Under the pieces are notes generated by a model. It saw nothing but the letters and a program-made list of their open reading frames with translations. It was not told the origin of the DNA and searched no databases. Shown in pieces: positions 1 to 8,073 of a DNA stretch of 64,000 bases. The DNA lies in NCBI GenBank assembly GCA_022616415.1, contig JAKEEU010000276.1, positions 1 through 64,000 on the forward strand, written 5' to 3'. Within the stretch, counting starts at the first letter, position 1; each line of letters starts with the position of its first letter. The stretch comes from Candidatus Zhuqueibacterota bacterium (GTDB lineage Bacteria > Zhuqueibacterota > Zhuqueibacteria > Zhuqueibacterales > Zhuqueibacteraceae). A program made the position numbers and the translations under genes.

Positions 1-153
1 CGCACCGGTCTTTATCGGTGACACCATCACCGCCGAGGCGGAAGTGCTGTCGATTCATCCCACCAAGCCGGTGACGCAGCTCAAAATCACCGTCAAGCGC
101 CAGGATGGAGAAACCGTGCTGGAAGGCGAGGCGTGGTGTTACATCTTTCGGTG
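1..153 (+). pseudogene. 3' fragment of a MaoC-family dehydratase gene
   Basis: The window opens inside a reading frame for the last ~50 residues of a MaoC-type hot-dog hydratase, ending in EGEAWCYIFR. It matches the C-terminus of the full-length protein at 31094-31492 almost residue for residue. Because the window begins here, an intact gene cannot be excluded, but four other partial copies in the window suggest one more repeat copy. The ~125 bases downstream belong to the same repeat. Confidence 0.7.
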
Positions 154-278
154 AGTCATGAGATCACTAATCTTGGAAAAAAATTCTGGTACGGGAATTG
201 TTAAATTTTTCTGTTTTGTCGATATTTAGCTATTGCGAGAAATTTATTATCGCAGAAACCAAGTTAGGCCGTTTGAAG
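1..278 (+). repeat. MaoC-tail repeat, copy 1
   Basis: The MaoC 3' fragment is followed by a conserved ~125-base tail ending near 278 in AGAAACCAAGTTAGGC. The same tail, with the same terminal motif, occurs in reverse orientation at 35888-36093, 36919-37158 and 37682-38290. An accessory gene (DUF2971) follows on the same strand. Confidence 0.75.
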
Positions 279-465
279 GTAAGTGATATAAAGTAAACGT
301 AAAACATCGTGCCTTAACAAACGCTTTGATTTGATTCATAACTTTCGTATTTTTTGTCAAACACGCGTCCTGCAAGCGCCCTCCCCATACGTCCTGTATG
401 CGCTAAAAGGGCATGCGGAAAATAAAGAGGCAGTTAGGAACATTCTCATCAGGATGATTACTCGT

Positions 466-1242
466 ATGAGCATTCAGTACCTTTATAAGTATCGTGCCGT
501 TAATGATCGTTTAGAGCGAATTTTGACTTACAGCGAGCTCTATTTTGCATTACCCTCTGAGTTCAATGATCCATTTGATTGTAAAACTCCGATTTTGTAC
601 AGAGGAAGTGATGACGACTTCAAAAACTTTTATTTGACTATGTTGAAAGAAAAGCATCCTTCGTACAGCGCTGAAAAATTAAATCAAATGGCTGATGAAA
701 TATTGCGCACGGGCAAACATAAGGATGAAGACTTTTTGAAGAAAATAGAAAGGGAAACAATCCAAGAAGCATCTAGTGGTATTGGAGTTTTTTGTTCAAG
801 CGAAATTAATAATGACATCCTTATGTGGTCACATTACGCAGAAGGTCATAGAGGCGTATGCTTGGAATTTGATGCATCCGCACCACAGTCTGTATTTGCG
901 AGCGCTCTTCCAATTAAGTACCAACAGCAATATCCAATACTCAATCGGTTTACTTCATCAGAGGAAGAAAGATTAGATGCTACGCTGCTTACCAAGTCGG
1001 AGCACTGGGCCTATGAAAAGGAATGGAGAATTATAGAAAGGCGAGGAAGTGGTTGGTACAAGTTTCCGGAACATCTATTATCTGGCGTAATTCTTGGTTG
1101 CCTTATTCATCCCAATGATAAAATTCGAGTCATAGATTGGTTAAGCAAGAGAAAGGCTCCAATCAAGCTCTATGAAGCATCAATAAAGGAGTATGAATTT
1201 GGGCTGGAAATTCGAGAAATATCAGCCAAACTGATAATATAG
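466..1242 (+). CDS. DUF2971 family protein
   Basis: This protein of about 258 residues begins with the DUF2971 signature: YLYKYRAVNDRLERILTYSE, then LYFALPSEFNDPFDC. The central GVFCSSEINNDILMWSHYA and GVCLEF segments and the late W-Y-EKEWR segment also fit. The family is uncharacterised biochemically and often lies in accessory or defence neighbourhoods. The reading frame is open from 331. I prefer ATG 466 (MSIQYLYKY) because family homology starts there; ATG 454 is an alternative. AT content is higher than in the heme genes, consistent with transfer. It follows a MaoC-tail repeat. Confidence 0.75.
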   Translation: MSIQYLYKYRAVNDRLERILTYSELYFALPSEFNDPFDCKTPILYRGSDDDFKNFYLTMLKEKHPSYSAEKLNQMADEILRTGKHKDEDFLKKIERETIQEASSGIGVFCSSEINNDILMWSHYAEGHRGVCLEFDASAPQSVFASALPIKYQQQYPILNRFTSSEEERLDATLLTKSEHWAYEKEWRIIERRGSGWYKFPEHLLSGVILGCLIHPNDKIRVIDWLSKRKAPIKLYEASIKEYEFGLEIREISAKLII

Positions 1243-1267
1243 AATTTGACACATTAAATACTAAACC

Positions 1268-1618
1268 TCAGTTTTGACTTTTGGTTTTGTATTTTTTCTC
1301 AATGAGTTCTATGAGTTGATCGTCACTTTTTTGCTTCAAGTTCGGATACTTTTTTCTAAATAACTCAAGTATTTCTTCGTCAGTATATTTTTTCGCATTA
1401 GGAACAGCCGAACGAAAATTTGGCAGCCTAGCCACTGGGTCTTCAATATCGAAATCAGATAAATCTTGATCCACGTCTCTGGGTTTTGCTTTTAAGCTTG
1501 GTTTCCGATTTCTGAAACCCAATCCGAAACTGATGCCCGGCGTAGTCTCTCCTTCTGAAATTGAAAGATTGGGTAGTGCGTAAACAAAAACATTATTACT
1601 TGCGCCCAGTACGAACAT
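1268..1618 (-). CDS. hypothetical protein with a helical C-terminus
   Basis: The 116-residue frame has no family I recognise. Its C-terminus (about residues 78-112) carries two similar helical units, TDEEILELFRKKYPNLKQ and SDDQLIELIEKKYK, which look like a short tandem repeat. The N-terminus is hydrophobic and the middle is polar and low in complexity. No good ribosome-binding site precedes ATG 1618, so the start may lie elsewhere or the gene may be a 5'-truncated remnant. It converges with the DUF2971 gene across 25 bases. Confidence 0.4.
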   Translation of the reverse strand: MFVLGASNNVFVYALPNLSISEGETTPGISFGLGFRNRKPSLKAKPRDVDQDLSDFDIEDPVARLPNFRSAVPNAKKYTDEEILELFRKKYPNLKQKSDDQLIELIEKKYKTKSQN

Positions 1619-1797
1619 CGCGTTTAGGTTGAATGTTGTAGCTGATACAGAGGATCAAGCTCGACGCGCTGCGGATGGAGTGGATTAGCGATTTGGAATA
1701 GAAGGCGTTTATCGGCAACCCCGTCCAGTATAAAGAGACTATCGGACGAAGAAGCGCTATAAGCCGGCCTCGTCAAGAGAAAACAGCAGCGGAAAAT

Positions 1798-1835
1798 TTA
1801 TTTTCTCTCGCAGAAACCAAGTTTGGCGGGAGACG
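1798..1835 (+). repeat. solo end of the MaoC-tail repeat
   Basis: AATTTATTTTCTCTCGCAG followed by AAACCAAGTTTGG matches the terminal ~35 bases of the MaoC-tail repeat, without the MaoC portion. It lies in a 360-base stretch (1619-1981) that otherwise holds only unrecognised sequence and the SRPBCC fragment. Confidence 0.6.
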
Positions 1836-1865
1836 TAAGATTCGTTAATAAGGCGTCGACCTCAA

Positions 1866-1973
1866 ATGCCCATTTACCAAACAAGCTTCGTGATCAACGC
1901 ATCGGCGAGGCGCGTCTGGCAGATTCTCACCGCGCTTGACCGTTACCCTGAATGGAATTATTTTCGCTGGTGA
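1866..1973 (+). pseudogene. truncated SRPBCC (START-like) domain gene
   Basis: The 35-residue frame starts MPIYQTSFVINASARRVWQ and continues ILTALDRYPEWN before a stop. This is the first beta strand and helix of an SRPBCC/polyketide-cyclase-like ligand-binding domain, normally about 140 residues. The rest is missing and the next gene begins nine bases later. Confidence 0.6.
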
Positions 1974-1981
1974 AATGAACC

Positions 1982-2623
1982 ATGCCCAATAACCGCTCGA
2001 AACGTGCGCCCCGGGTTTCTCAAACCGCGAGTTCCGGCAAGCATGAACTTGCGACGGAGTCTCTGGCGCATTCCAGGATCAGGCCATTATGGCAGCCTGG
2101 CGACTTGTTTCACAATTTTTCGCGATTTCCTGAAAGGCGGGATATGCGGCGAGTAGATCGCCTGGCGCGAATCCTTGCGAACGGCCTGATAGCTCCGGCA
2201 TCGTGCGACGACGGTTCTGTTCGCTCCGATCTCAATATCGTCGTTATTGGGGCGCCGGTGCCTTACGACAGCTTGGTCTTCTTGCATCGATTCGGACCCA
2301 AATCCGGCATTTATTTGTTATCACGACCTGGGCGTTTTACCGTGCTCGTTGAGCCAGGCTTTCCTGTTCTCACGCCTCAAGACATGGGCCCAAACTGGGT
2401 GGTTACTTGCCGGGATGAGGTTTATGTACGCGATAAGATCGCGCCTCAATATTTAAGCGGCTTGGTTGTTCACCCGGCAGATGTCAATGGGGTGTTGAGA
2501 GACTTTCTGCCAAATCTTAGAGCATTGGGAATGCCCGTGTATCTCATGGACGGTACTGTCGTATGGCCCTCGGCCCAAAGGAAGAACACGAGCCGCAACC
2601 AAAAGGTTTTAAAATCAAAATGA
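1982..2623 (+). CDS. hypothetical protein, 213 aa
   Basis: I do not recognise a named family. The N-terminal ~35 residues are basic and look disordered. The core begins around LFHNFSRFPERRDMRRVDRL, then ARILANGLIAPASCDDG. Later come LVFLHRFGPKSGIYLL, VYVRDKIAPQYLSGLVVHPA and MPVYLMDGTVVWP. The H...R...IL..GL arrangement loosely resembles an ADP-ribosyltransferase-like (DarT-type) entry motif, but this is only an impression. It stands alone, next to the AbrB/C39 module, which is convergent with it. Confidence 0.5.
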   Translation: MPNNRSKRAPRVSQTASSGKHELATESLAHSRIRPLWQPGDLFHNFSRFPERRDMRRVDRLARILANGLIAPASCDDGSVRSDLNIVVIGAPVPYDSLVFLHRFGPKSGIYLLSRPGRFTVLVEPGFPVLTPQDMGPNWVVTCRDEVYVRDKIAPQYLSGLVVHPADVNGVLRDFLPNLRALGMPVYLMDGTVVWPSAQRKNTSRNQKVLKSK

Positions 2624-2652
2624 TCTCTTCTTCAATCGCTTTTATTTTTCAT

Positions 2653-3108
2653 TCAAATCTTTCGTGCTACTATCAAACCCGAACGGCCACGTGAAGTCCA
2701 AGCTTTGTAGAAGGTCATGGAATCAAGTTGAACATCTTTGCCCAATGCCGGATCAATAAAAATCACATTGTTCCCTTCCAGACCGCACACCACGACGGCA
2801 TGAGAGGTTCTATCGCCGGCATACGGCAGATGCTCCGCTCCCAAAGCGACGATGACAGGTTGATTCGCGGCAAGATGATCGAATAAATCGTGCAGACCCC
2901 CATCCTTGAGATGAGTAACCTCAAAACCAAGCGAACGGATAAATTTCACCGCGTGCTCAAAACGAGCGCCGCGACGATTGGTCCGGCAGGCCGCAGCGAT
3001 ATTCTCTTCAGAATGCTCTTGAGCATAATAGCTCAAAACGATGCGAACACAAGCGGGCAGGCAGGTGGATGGAGTTTGCTGCGGGAAAACGGGAACATCA
3101 ATTTTCAT
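2653..3108 (-). CDS. C39-like papain-fold cysteine peptidase, copy 1
   Basis: The 151-residue soluble protein has the C39/papain-like triad in order. The Cys is in QQTPSTCLPACVRI (about residue 16), the His in DRTSHAVVVCG (about 104), and the Asp in NVIFIDPALG (about 119). Bacteriocin-processing C39 domains are usually fused to ABC exporters; here the domain stands alone. It starts 11 bases inside the upstream AbrB-type gene, so the two are probably translationally coupled. No signal peptide is seen. A second, frameshifted copy of the whole module lies at 8074-8886. Substrate and role are unknown. Confidence 0.75.
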   Translation of the reverse strand: MKIDVPVFPQQTPSTCLPACVRIVLSYYAQEHSEENIAAACRTNRRGARFEHAVKFIRSLGFEVTHLKDGGLHDLFDHLAANQPVIVALGAEHLPYAGDRTSHAVVVCGLEGNNVIFIDPALGKDVQLDSMTFYKAWTSRGRSGLIVARKI

Positions 3109-3469
3109 TGGCTTGCTCTTCCAATACGACCGGACTATCGGATTCCGCAGCCACCAGTTGGCCGTCCGCCGTGAAAGTTAATTTGCCCAACTCTTTTTGC
3201 AGAGACGGGAGGGTCACTTTGATGCGCCATTTTTCGCCGTCCCAAACCGGCTCTTCAGCAGCGACAGCGTCCCCGACTTTCTCGAAGAGATATGTTCCGG
3301 CGATATCGGAAATCGCTTCCGCCGTCAGGCGTCGCGGGCGAATCGAAATGTTATGATCGTGCGGCTGCTCGACGATGACTTCGGTGCCTTCACGCCAACC
3401 CCATTGCGTCAAAATGGTGTTGGGCACGTGCAGGCCTTTCGAAGTGATCTCGATAATAACTTTGCTCAT
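3098..3469 (-). CDS. AbrB/MazE-type DNA-binding protein, copy 1
   Basis: The N-terminal ~50 residues (MSKVIIEITSKGLHVPNTIL, then GWREGTEVIVE) form a SpoVT/AbrB swapped-hairpin DNA-binding domain typical of antitoxins and transition-state regulators. At 123 residues it is longer than most MazE-like antitoxins. The extra C-terminal part (about 55-123) includes TYLFEKVGDAVAAEEPVWDG and looks beta-rich. A GGAAAG precedes ATG 3469. The downstream C39-like peptidase overlaps its 3' end. The position suggests an autoregulator/antitoxin for the peptidase gene, which is inference. Confidence 0.8.
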   Translation of the reverse strand: MSKVIIEITSKGLHVPNTILTQWGWREGTEVIVEQPHDHNISIRPRRLTAEAISDIAGTYLFEKVGDAVAAEEPVWDGEKWRIKVTLPSLQKELGKLTFTADGQLVAAESDSPVVLEEQANEN

Positions 3470-3590
3470 ATTCTTTCCAAGCTTGCGATGTGCTTTCTAC
3501 ATTGCGCTTATGATTCACGAGTCGTTTATAAATTATAGTGATTTTTTTGTCTCAAAGCAAGCCTCGAAAAAAACTATTACAAAATCCTTG
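3470..3590 (-). promoter_or_regulatory. conserved upstream region of the AbrB/C39 module
   Basis: These ~120 AT-rich bases are nearly identical to 8887-9003 upstream of the second copy. They include TTATAAATTATAGTG and a run of Ts. Similarity stops abruptly at about 3590/9003, which marks one edge of the duplicated segment. A promoter is likely here but no exact -35/-10 pair is assigned. Confidence 0.5.
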
Positions 3591-3604
3591 CGTATAATTC
3601 GTCT

Positions 3605-3856
3605 ATGGTTGATTTGCCTGGACATACAGTCGCTGGAAACCCGCTGCTTGAGACCAGGCTCTATATCCCCAAGTGGCGTCCCGGTCTGGTATCGCGTCCG
3701 CGGCTGATCGAACGCATGCACCAGGGGATCGAGCGCAAGCTGACTCTCGTCTCCGCGCCTGCCGGTTTCGGCAAGACGACGCTGCTGACGGAATGGCTTG
3801 CGACCGGCGAACGAGTCGCTGGATGGGTCGCACTGGATCAGAGCGACAATGAGTGA
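3605..3856 (+). pseudogene. N-terminal remnant of a MalT-type LuxR regulator
   Basis: The 83-residue frame matches the first ~85 residues of the 951-residue regulator at 4909-7764. It includes the shared HTVAGNPLLETRLYIPKW start and the Walker A segment SAPAGFGKTTLLTEW, then stops after LDQSDNE. Where the full gene has a GC-rich palindrome, this copy reads ATGERVAGWVALD without it, so it serves as an empty-site reference. A TATAAT lies close before its ATG, as in the full gene. Confidence 0.85.
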
Positions 3857-3996
3857 AAGTGAAGCGCGGCTTGCGCTCAACGATCTTCCTAATTTGGCAA
3901 ACTTTCGTTACGCGAGCCGGACTTCGCCCACATTCATTACTGAAAAACCATTTGGAAATATTATGCAAATGTTTAGATTTTAGATAAAAGCCCGAA

Positions 3997-4584
3997 GTGA
4001 TAAACGTGAATCAGAATAAACCGCAAAGCGGCCTGGAGCCGGAGAGTGGCCGTGAGATTTCCAGCGTGAGCCTGATCGCACCGGTTTTGAAGGTGCTCAA
4101 CAAGCTGCGTGACAATCGGCTGCTCGAAGATTACGCTATCGGCGGTGGGATCGCGGTTTTGTACTACACCGAACCGGTGCTCACTTATGACTTCGATGTG
4201 ATCTCCGTCTTTCCTGAGAGCGGCTTGCTCGTTGATCCTTCTCCTGTGTTCGAATATCTTAGAAACGCAGGTTACGTTTTTGGAAAGGAAGATCGCGTTG
4301 ACATAGAGGGAATTCCCGTACAATTCATTCCTGCGTCCAAGGGGTTAGTGGAAGAAGCGTTGAAGAATGCGGTGAATGTAACGATCAGCGGTGTGGAAAC
4401 CAGGATTTTGACGGTTGAGTATCTCGTTGCCATCATGCTACAACTGAACCGGCCCAAAGACCGAGCCAAGATCGATTTATTGATAAATAATGAAGAGGTG
4501 AAATACGACGATTCAAAGCTGCAGGGCATTCTCATGAATCACGAATTAGTTTCCAAATGGCAAAGGTTCAAAAATGTTTTATGA
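3997..4584 (+). CDS. nucleotidyltransferase-fold protein (AbiEii/MenT-like)
   Basis: The protein has the nucleotidyltransferase signature YAIGGGIAVLYY (about residues 46-57) followed by TYDFDVISVF (about 64-73). This GG...D-x-D arrangement is seen in AbiEii-type toxins and related proteins. The C-terminal half includes TVEYLVAIMLQLNRPKDRAK, also common in this group. It starts at GTG 3997 or GTG 4006. A 69-residue gene begins 11 bases before its stop, so the pair is probably co-translated. A toxin-antitoxin or phage-defence role is inference. It sits between the two MalT copies. Confidence 0.65.
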   Translation: MINVNQNKPQSGLEPESGREISSVSLIAPVLKVLNKLRDNRLLEDYAIGGGIAVLYYTEPVLTYDFDVISVFPESGLLVDPSPVFEYLRNAGYVFGKEDRVDIEGIPVQFIPASKGLVEEALKNAVNVTISGVETRILTVEYLVAIMLQLNRPKDRAKIDLLINNEEVKYDDSKLQGILMNHELVSKWQRFKNVL

Positions 4585-4783
4585 CATCGCCAAGCTCAAA
4601 GAGCAGCACCGGCGCGATCTGGCCAAGCTTTCGTTCGATGAAAAAATTGCAGCGTTGATCCGAATGCAGAAAATGGCCAGAGAAATGGCGCTTGCTGCCG
4701 GCAGGAAATTCAATGGCGTCGTCTGGGGCGAGCGCGAGAGCGAGGCGAAGGTTTTTTGCCAAATAACGACAAAGCTCGAATAA
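4574..4783 (+). CDS. small protein paired with the nucleotidyltransferase gene
   Basis: This 69-residue, charged, mostly helical protein starts MFYDIAKLKEQHRRDLAKL and has no family I recognise. AAAGG precedes ATG 4574, and the first codons overlap the end of the nucleotidyltransferase gene. The size, tight coupling and charge fit the partner of a toxin-like protein. If so, the order (enzyme first, small partner second) is reversed relative to many type II systems. Confidence 0.55.
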   Translation: MFYDIAKLKEQHRRDLAKLSFDEKIAALIRMQKMAREMALAAGRKFNGVVWGERESEAKVFCQITTKLE

Positions 4784-4908
4784 GATGATGCAACCTCTAC
4801 GAAATATTTTCGCTGAGGCTTTTCTCATGGCCAAAATCTTCGTCCCGCTGCGCAGCCAGACTTCGCCCACACCCGCGACCCTAATTTTCACAATCATATA
4901 ATTCGCCG

Positions 4909-7764
4909 ATGCTTGCCTCGCCTCAACATACGGTCGCTGGAAACCCGCTACTGGAGACCAAGCTCTATATCCCCAAGTGGCGTCCCGGTCTGGTATCGCG
5001 TCAGAGGCTGATCGAACGCATGCAACAGGGAATCGAGCGCAAGCTGATTCTCGTCTCCGCGCCTGCCGGTTTCGGCAAGACGACGCTGCTGGCTGAATGG
5101 TTTGCGGCTACCCCGGCCAGTCCCGCCCGGGCGGGAGGCGCAGGATGGGTCTCACTGGATCAGAGCGACAATGACCCCGCGTTCTTCTGGGCCTACTTCA
5201 TCAAAGCACTGCAGAAGGTCCGATCCGAGGTCGGCGAGAGCGCGCTCTCTTTGCTGCATTCGCCTCAGCCACCACCGATTGAGTCGGTCTTGACGAACTT
5301 GATCAATGACATCAATGCGATCGAGCAGGACCCTTCGACGGGCTCAGGGCATGGCTTCGTTCTCATCCTTGACGACTACCACGTTATCGATGCCCAGTCT
5401 GTCCACAGCGCCATCGCTTTTCTTCTCGACCATCTGCCGCCACAGATGCATCTGATCATCGCCAGCCGTTCGGACCCACCCTTGCCCCTGGCTCGCCTCC
5501 GTGCGCGCGGCGAATCGACTGAGCTACGGGCCGCCGACCTGCGTTTCACCTTCGACGAGGCGGCTGCTTTTCTCAACGAGGTGATGGGTCTGGACCTCTC
5601 AGCAACTGACGTGGCGGCCCTGGAGACGCGGACCGAAGGCTGGATCACCGGGCTCCAACTGGCAGCGCTCTCCATGTCGCAGACGGCGCGCCAGGCGCGA
5701 GACGACGTTGCCGGATTCATCACCGCCTTCACGGGCAATGACCGCTACATCGTGGACTATCTGGTCGAAGAGGTTCTGCAGCGCCAGCCCGAACGTGTCC
5801 GGAGCTTCTTACTCCAGACCTCCACCCTCGACAGGCTCAGCGGTCCGCTGTGCGATGCCGTCACCGGCCGGGAAGATGGCAAAAGGATGCTGGAGGCTCT
5901 GGAGCGAGGCAACCTGTTTGTCGTTCCGCTCGACGATAAGCGCCAGTGGTATCGCTATCACCACCTGTTTGCAGACGTTCTCCGTGCGCACGCGATGGAG
6001 GAGCAACCCGATCAGATACCTACCCTGCATCGGCGCGCCGCGGCGTGGTTTGAAGAACGCGGCATGGCGGCCGAGGCGATCGAACAGGCCCGCGCCGCGG
6101 GCGATCATGAAACCGTGGCCCGCCTCCTGGTTGCTAACTTCGAGGAGCTCGAGCGCATTGGCCGGTACGCGTCGATTTCACGTTGGTCCGCATCGCTGCC
6201 GGAAGAGATGGTTAGAAAAAGACCCCGACTGGCGCTCATCCACGCTTCAGTGGCGTTGGCGTTTGACAACAACAATCAAGCTGCTCGCAGGCTCACGTCC
6301 TGGGCAGAAGAGGCGATTAACAAAATCGAGGACGGTGGGGGATTCGATCCTTCGAACGATGTCAACGGAACCGTTGTCGGATCCGAAGGACTGGACGCCC
6401 TGAAGGGCGAAATGCTGGCAATGAAACTTTTCCACTCGGCCCGAAAACTCCCTCCGGAGGAGATCGCGGCGCTCGCCGGTCAGGCGCTCAAGCTGCTCCC
6501 ACCTTCCAAGCACCGCCTCAGGGGAATGCTTCAAATGATTGACGCGGGAATGCAGATGGTACGCAGCGACTTGAGGTCGGCGCTACCGAATCTGGAGAGA
6601 AGCGTAGATGAAGCCCGCCGAGCTCAGAACTTACCCCTTCTCGTCGGCATGCTGACGCACCGTGGGCAGGTGTACGTGGTCATGGGTAGGCTGGAAGATG
6701 GCCGTCGCTCGTTTGAAGAAGCACTTCTGGCAGGTCAAAACCTGTCTGCCGAGGCCAACTGGGAGCTGTGCAGTCCACATACCTCGCTGGCAGAGGTATT
6801 GCTGGAACGTGCCGATCTGGCGGGAGCGACCGACCACGTTGCGAGAGCTCTCGAATTCGCCAGTAAGTCGCCGACGAGGAGCCCGGTCCTCTATGCACGG
6901 GCCGCCGCGGCACAGGTGTTCCTGGCCGCAGGCGACACCAAATCGCAGATGGCGCGTTTCGAGACAGCAGCGATCGAACAGTTGGAACAAGCGCAAGCGT
7001 TCGTCCGGGGCTCCAGCGATTCCCGTTACTTTTCTTTCCTCTCCTCCATGAAGCTCAAGATCTATTGCCGGACCGGCGACCTCGAAGCGGCTGCGGATGT
7101 CGTGCGGGACCGGAACCTCTCGCCGGACGTGGCAGTGGATCGCAACAACGAAGAGGAGATGACCGCCTTCGCACGCTATCTCATCGTGCGCGGCAACTAC
7201 AGCGAAGCTGAGCAAGTTCTCTCAAGAGTGCTCCCGCTCGTGCGAAGCATCGGGCGTGTGCAACACGAGATCCACGTCCTCGTGCTTGAGGCACTGGCGA
7301 ACGAGTTATTGGGCGAGAGGGCGCTTGCCCTCGAGTCGCTTGGACGCGCGACCTTTCTGGGCGAGCCGGGGCGTTTCAACCGCACGTTTACGAGCGAAGG
7401 CCCCGCCGTGGCGGGACTGATGGAGGCGCTTGCAGATGCCGTCCAGTCCCGCCCATCCCGCCCCGGCGGGACGGTGGAGGCCGGATCTCCGTCCTACCTT
7501 ACCTACCTGCTGGGCGAGATGAGGGTCAGGCCGGTAACCACATCGACTCAGTCCGCGGCGGCTGGTCTCGTCGAGCCGCTGACGGCGCGTGAGGTCGAAA
7601 TCCTGCGTCTCATTGCGGCAGGAATGCGGAACCAGGAGATTGCCAATCATCTGTTCATCAGTCTACACACCGTCAAGCGTCACATCGCGAATGCCTACGG
7701 CAAGCTGGGCGTCAGTCACCGCACTGAAGCTGTTGCGCGGGTGAATGAGCTGAAACTGCTATAA
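4909..7764 (+). CDS. MalT-type ATP-dependent LuxR-family transcriptional regulator
   Basis: This large STAND-type activator has an N-terminal NTPase with Walker A SAPAGFGKTTLLAEW (about residues 44-58) and Walker B FVLILDDYHV. A TPR-like sensor region of several hundred residues follows. The C-terminal LuxR helix-turn-helix reads LTAREVEILRLIAAGMRNQE, then HTVKRHIANAYGKLGV (about 885-945). Family members couple ATP and inducer binding to promoter activation. TATAAT lies only about nine bases before ATG, so the mRNA may be leaderless. Three short GC-rich inserts lie in frame (5113-5139, 5333-5353, 7442-7473). Two truncated paralogues lie at 3605 and 17755. Confidence 0.9.
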   Translation: MLASPQHTVAGNPLLETKLYIPKWRPGLVSRQRLIERMQQGIERKLILVSAPAGFGKTTLLAEWFAATPASPARAGGAGWVSLDQSDNDPAFFWAYFIKALQKVRSEVGESALSLLHSPQPPPIESVLTNLINDINAIEQDPSTGSGHGFVLILDDYHVIDAQSVHSAIAFLLDHLPPQMHLIIASRSDPPLPLARLRARGESTELRAADLRFTFDEAAAFLNEVMGLDLSATDVAALETRTEGWITGLQLAALSMSQTARQARDDVAGFITAFTGNDRYIVDYLVEEVLQRQPERVRSFLLQTSTLDRLSGPLCDAVTGREDGKRMLEALERGNLFVVPLDDKRQWYRYHHLFADVLRAHAMEEQPDQIPTLHRRAAAWFEERGMAAEAIEQARAAGDHETVARLLVANFEELERIGRYASISRWSASLPEEMVRKRPRLALIHASVALAFDNNNQAARRLTSWAEEAINKIEDGGGFDPSNDVNGTVVGSEGLDALKGEMLAMKLFHSARKLPPEEIAALAGQALKLLPPSKHRLRGMLQMIDAGMQMVRSDLRSALPNLERSVDEARRAQNLPLLVGMLTHRGQVYVVMGRLEDGRRSFEEALLAGQNLSAEANWELCSPHTSLAEVLLERADLAGATDHVARALEFASKSPTRSPVLYARAAAAQVFLAAGDTKSQMARFETAAIEQLEQAQAFVRGSSDSRYFSFLSSMKLKIYCRTGDLEAAADVVRDRNLSPDVAVDRNNEEEMTAFARYLIVRGNYSEAEQVLSRVLPLVRSIGRVQHEIHVLVLEALANELLGERALALESLGRATFLGEPGRFNRTFTSEGPAVAGLMEALADAVQSRPSRPGGTVEAGSPSYLTYLLGEMRVRPVTTSTQSAAAGLVEPLTAREVEILRLIAAGMRNQEIANHLFISLHTVKRHIANAYGKLGVSHRTEAVARVNELKLL
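5113..5139. repeat. GC-rich palindrome inserted in the MalT gene, site 1
   Basis: AGTCCCGCCCGGGCGGGAGG interrupts the NTPase region and encodes PASPARAGG. The paralogous remnant at 3605-3856 lacks it (21 bases instead of 39 between the same flanking codons), so the net gain is 18 bases in frame. Confidence 0.75.
5333..5353. repeat. short palindrome inserted in the MalT gene, site 2
   Basis: CCCTTCGACGGGCTCAGGGC encodes DPSTGSGHG immediately before the Walker B strand. It has the form of widespread CCTTCGA...CTCAGGG dispersed palindromes. No second full copy was found in the window. Confidence 0.5.
7442..7473. repeat. GC-rich palindrome inserted in the MalT gene, site 3
   Basis: CAGTCCCGCCCATCCCGCCC followed by CGGCGGGACGG shares the AGTCCCGCCC core with sites 5113 and 17884. 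It encodes QSRPSRPGGT in the linker before the LuxR domain. Confidence 0.6.
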
Positions 7765-7924
7765 GAGGTTCGACTCGATCTATATTTTAATTCGTCTCAA
7801 CTTGCATCTTACTCACCTGCCCTTACCCCCAAAGCTGCAAATAAAAATTCTGCCGTTTGAATTGGCAGGTTTTGGAATCAACTTTCAAAGCCCCAGCGCC
7901 TGCAACCCTTGTTCCCGGGGCAGA

Positions 7925-7987
7925 GCGTGCACCAAACCAAATTTTTCAGCAGCAGCGTGATGATCGTTCTCAAGATACCTCAACGAT
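7925..7987 (-). pseudogene. fragment of an RND (AcrB-type) pump C-terminus
   Basis: The minus strand reads ILRTIITLLL and then runs into unrelated sequence. It is a shorter copy of the RND-pump end at 9008-9109. It lies in the 7765-8073 gap, where I see nothing else beyond low-complexity pyrimidine-rich sequence. Confidence 0.6.
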
Positions 7988-8073
7988 TTTTACTCCATTC
8001 AACTTGCCCTTGCCTTGCCCTTTACCTCCTCTCCCCAAAACGCTTGCGTTGCGTGTCAAGTTCTCGCGAGGGC

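Noticed and set aside
150..278. MaoC tail as an integron attC site
   Set aside because: Only one copy ends in GTTRRRY, the expected RYYYAAC partner and R/L pairing are not convincing, and no integrase is in the window. Kept only as a hypothesis in the findings.
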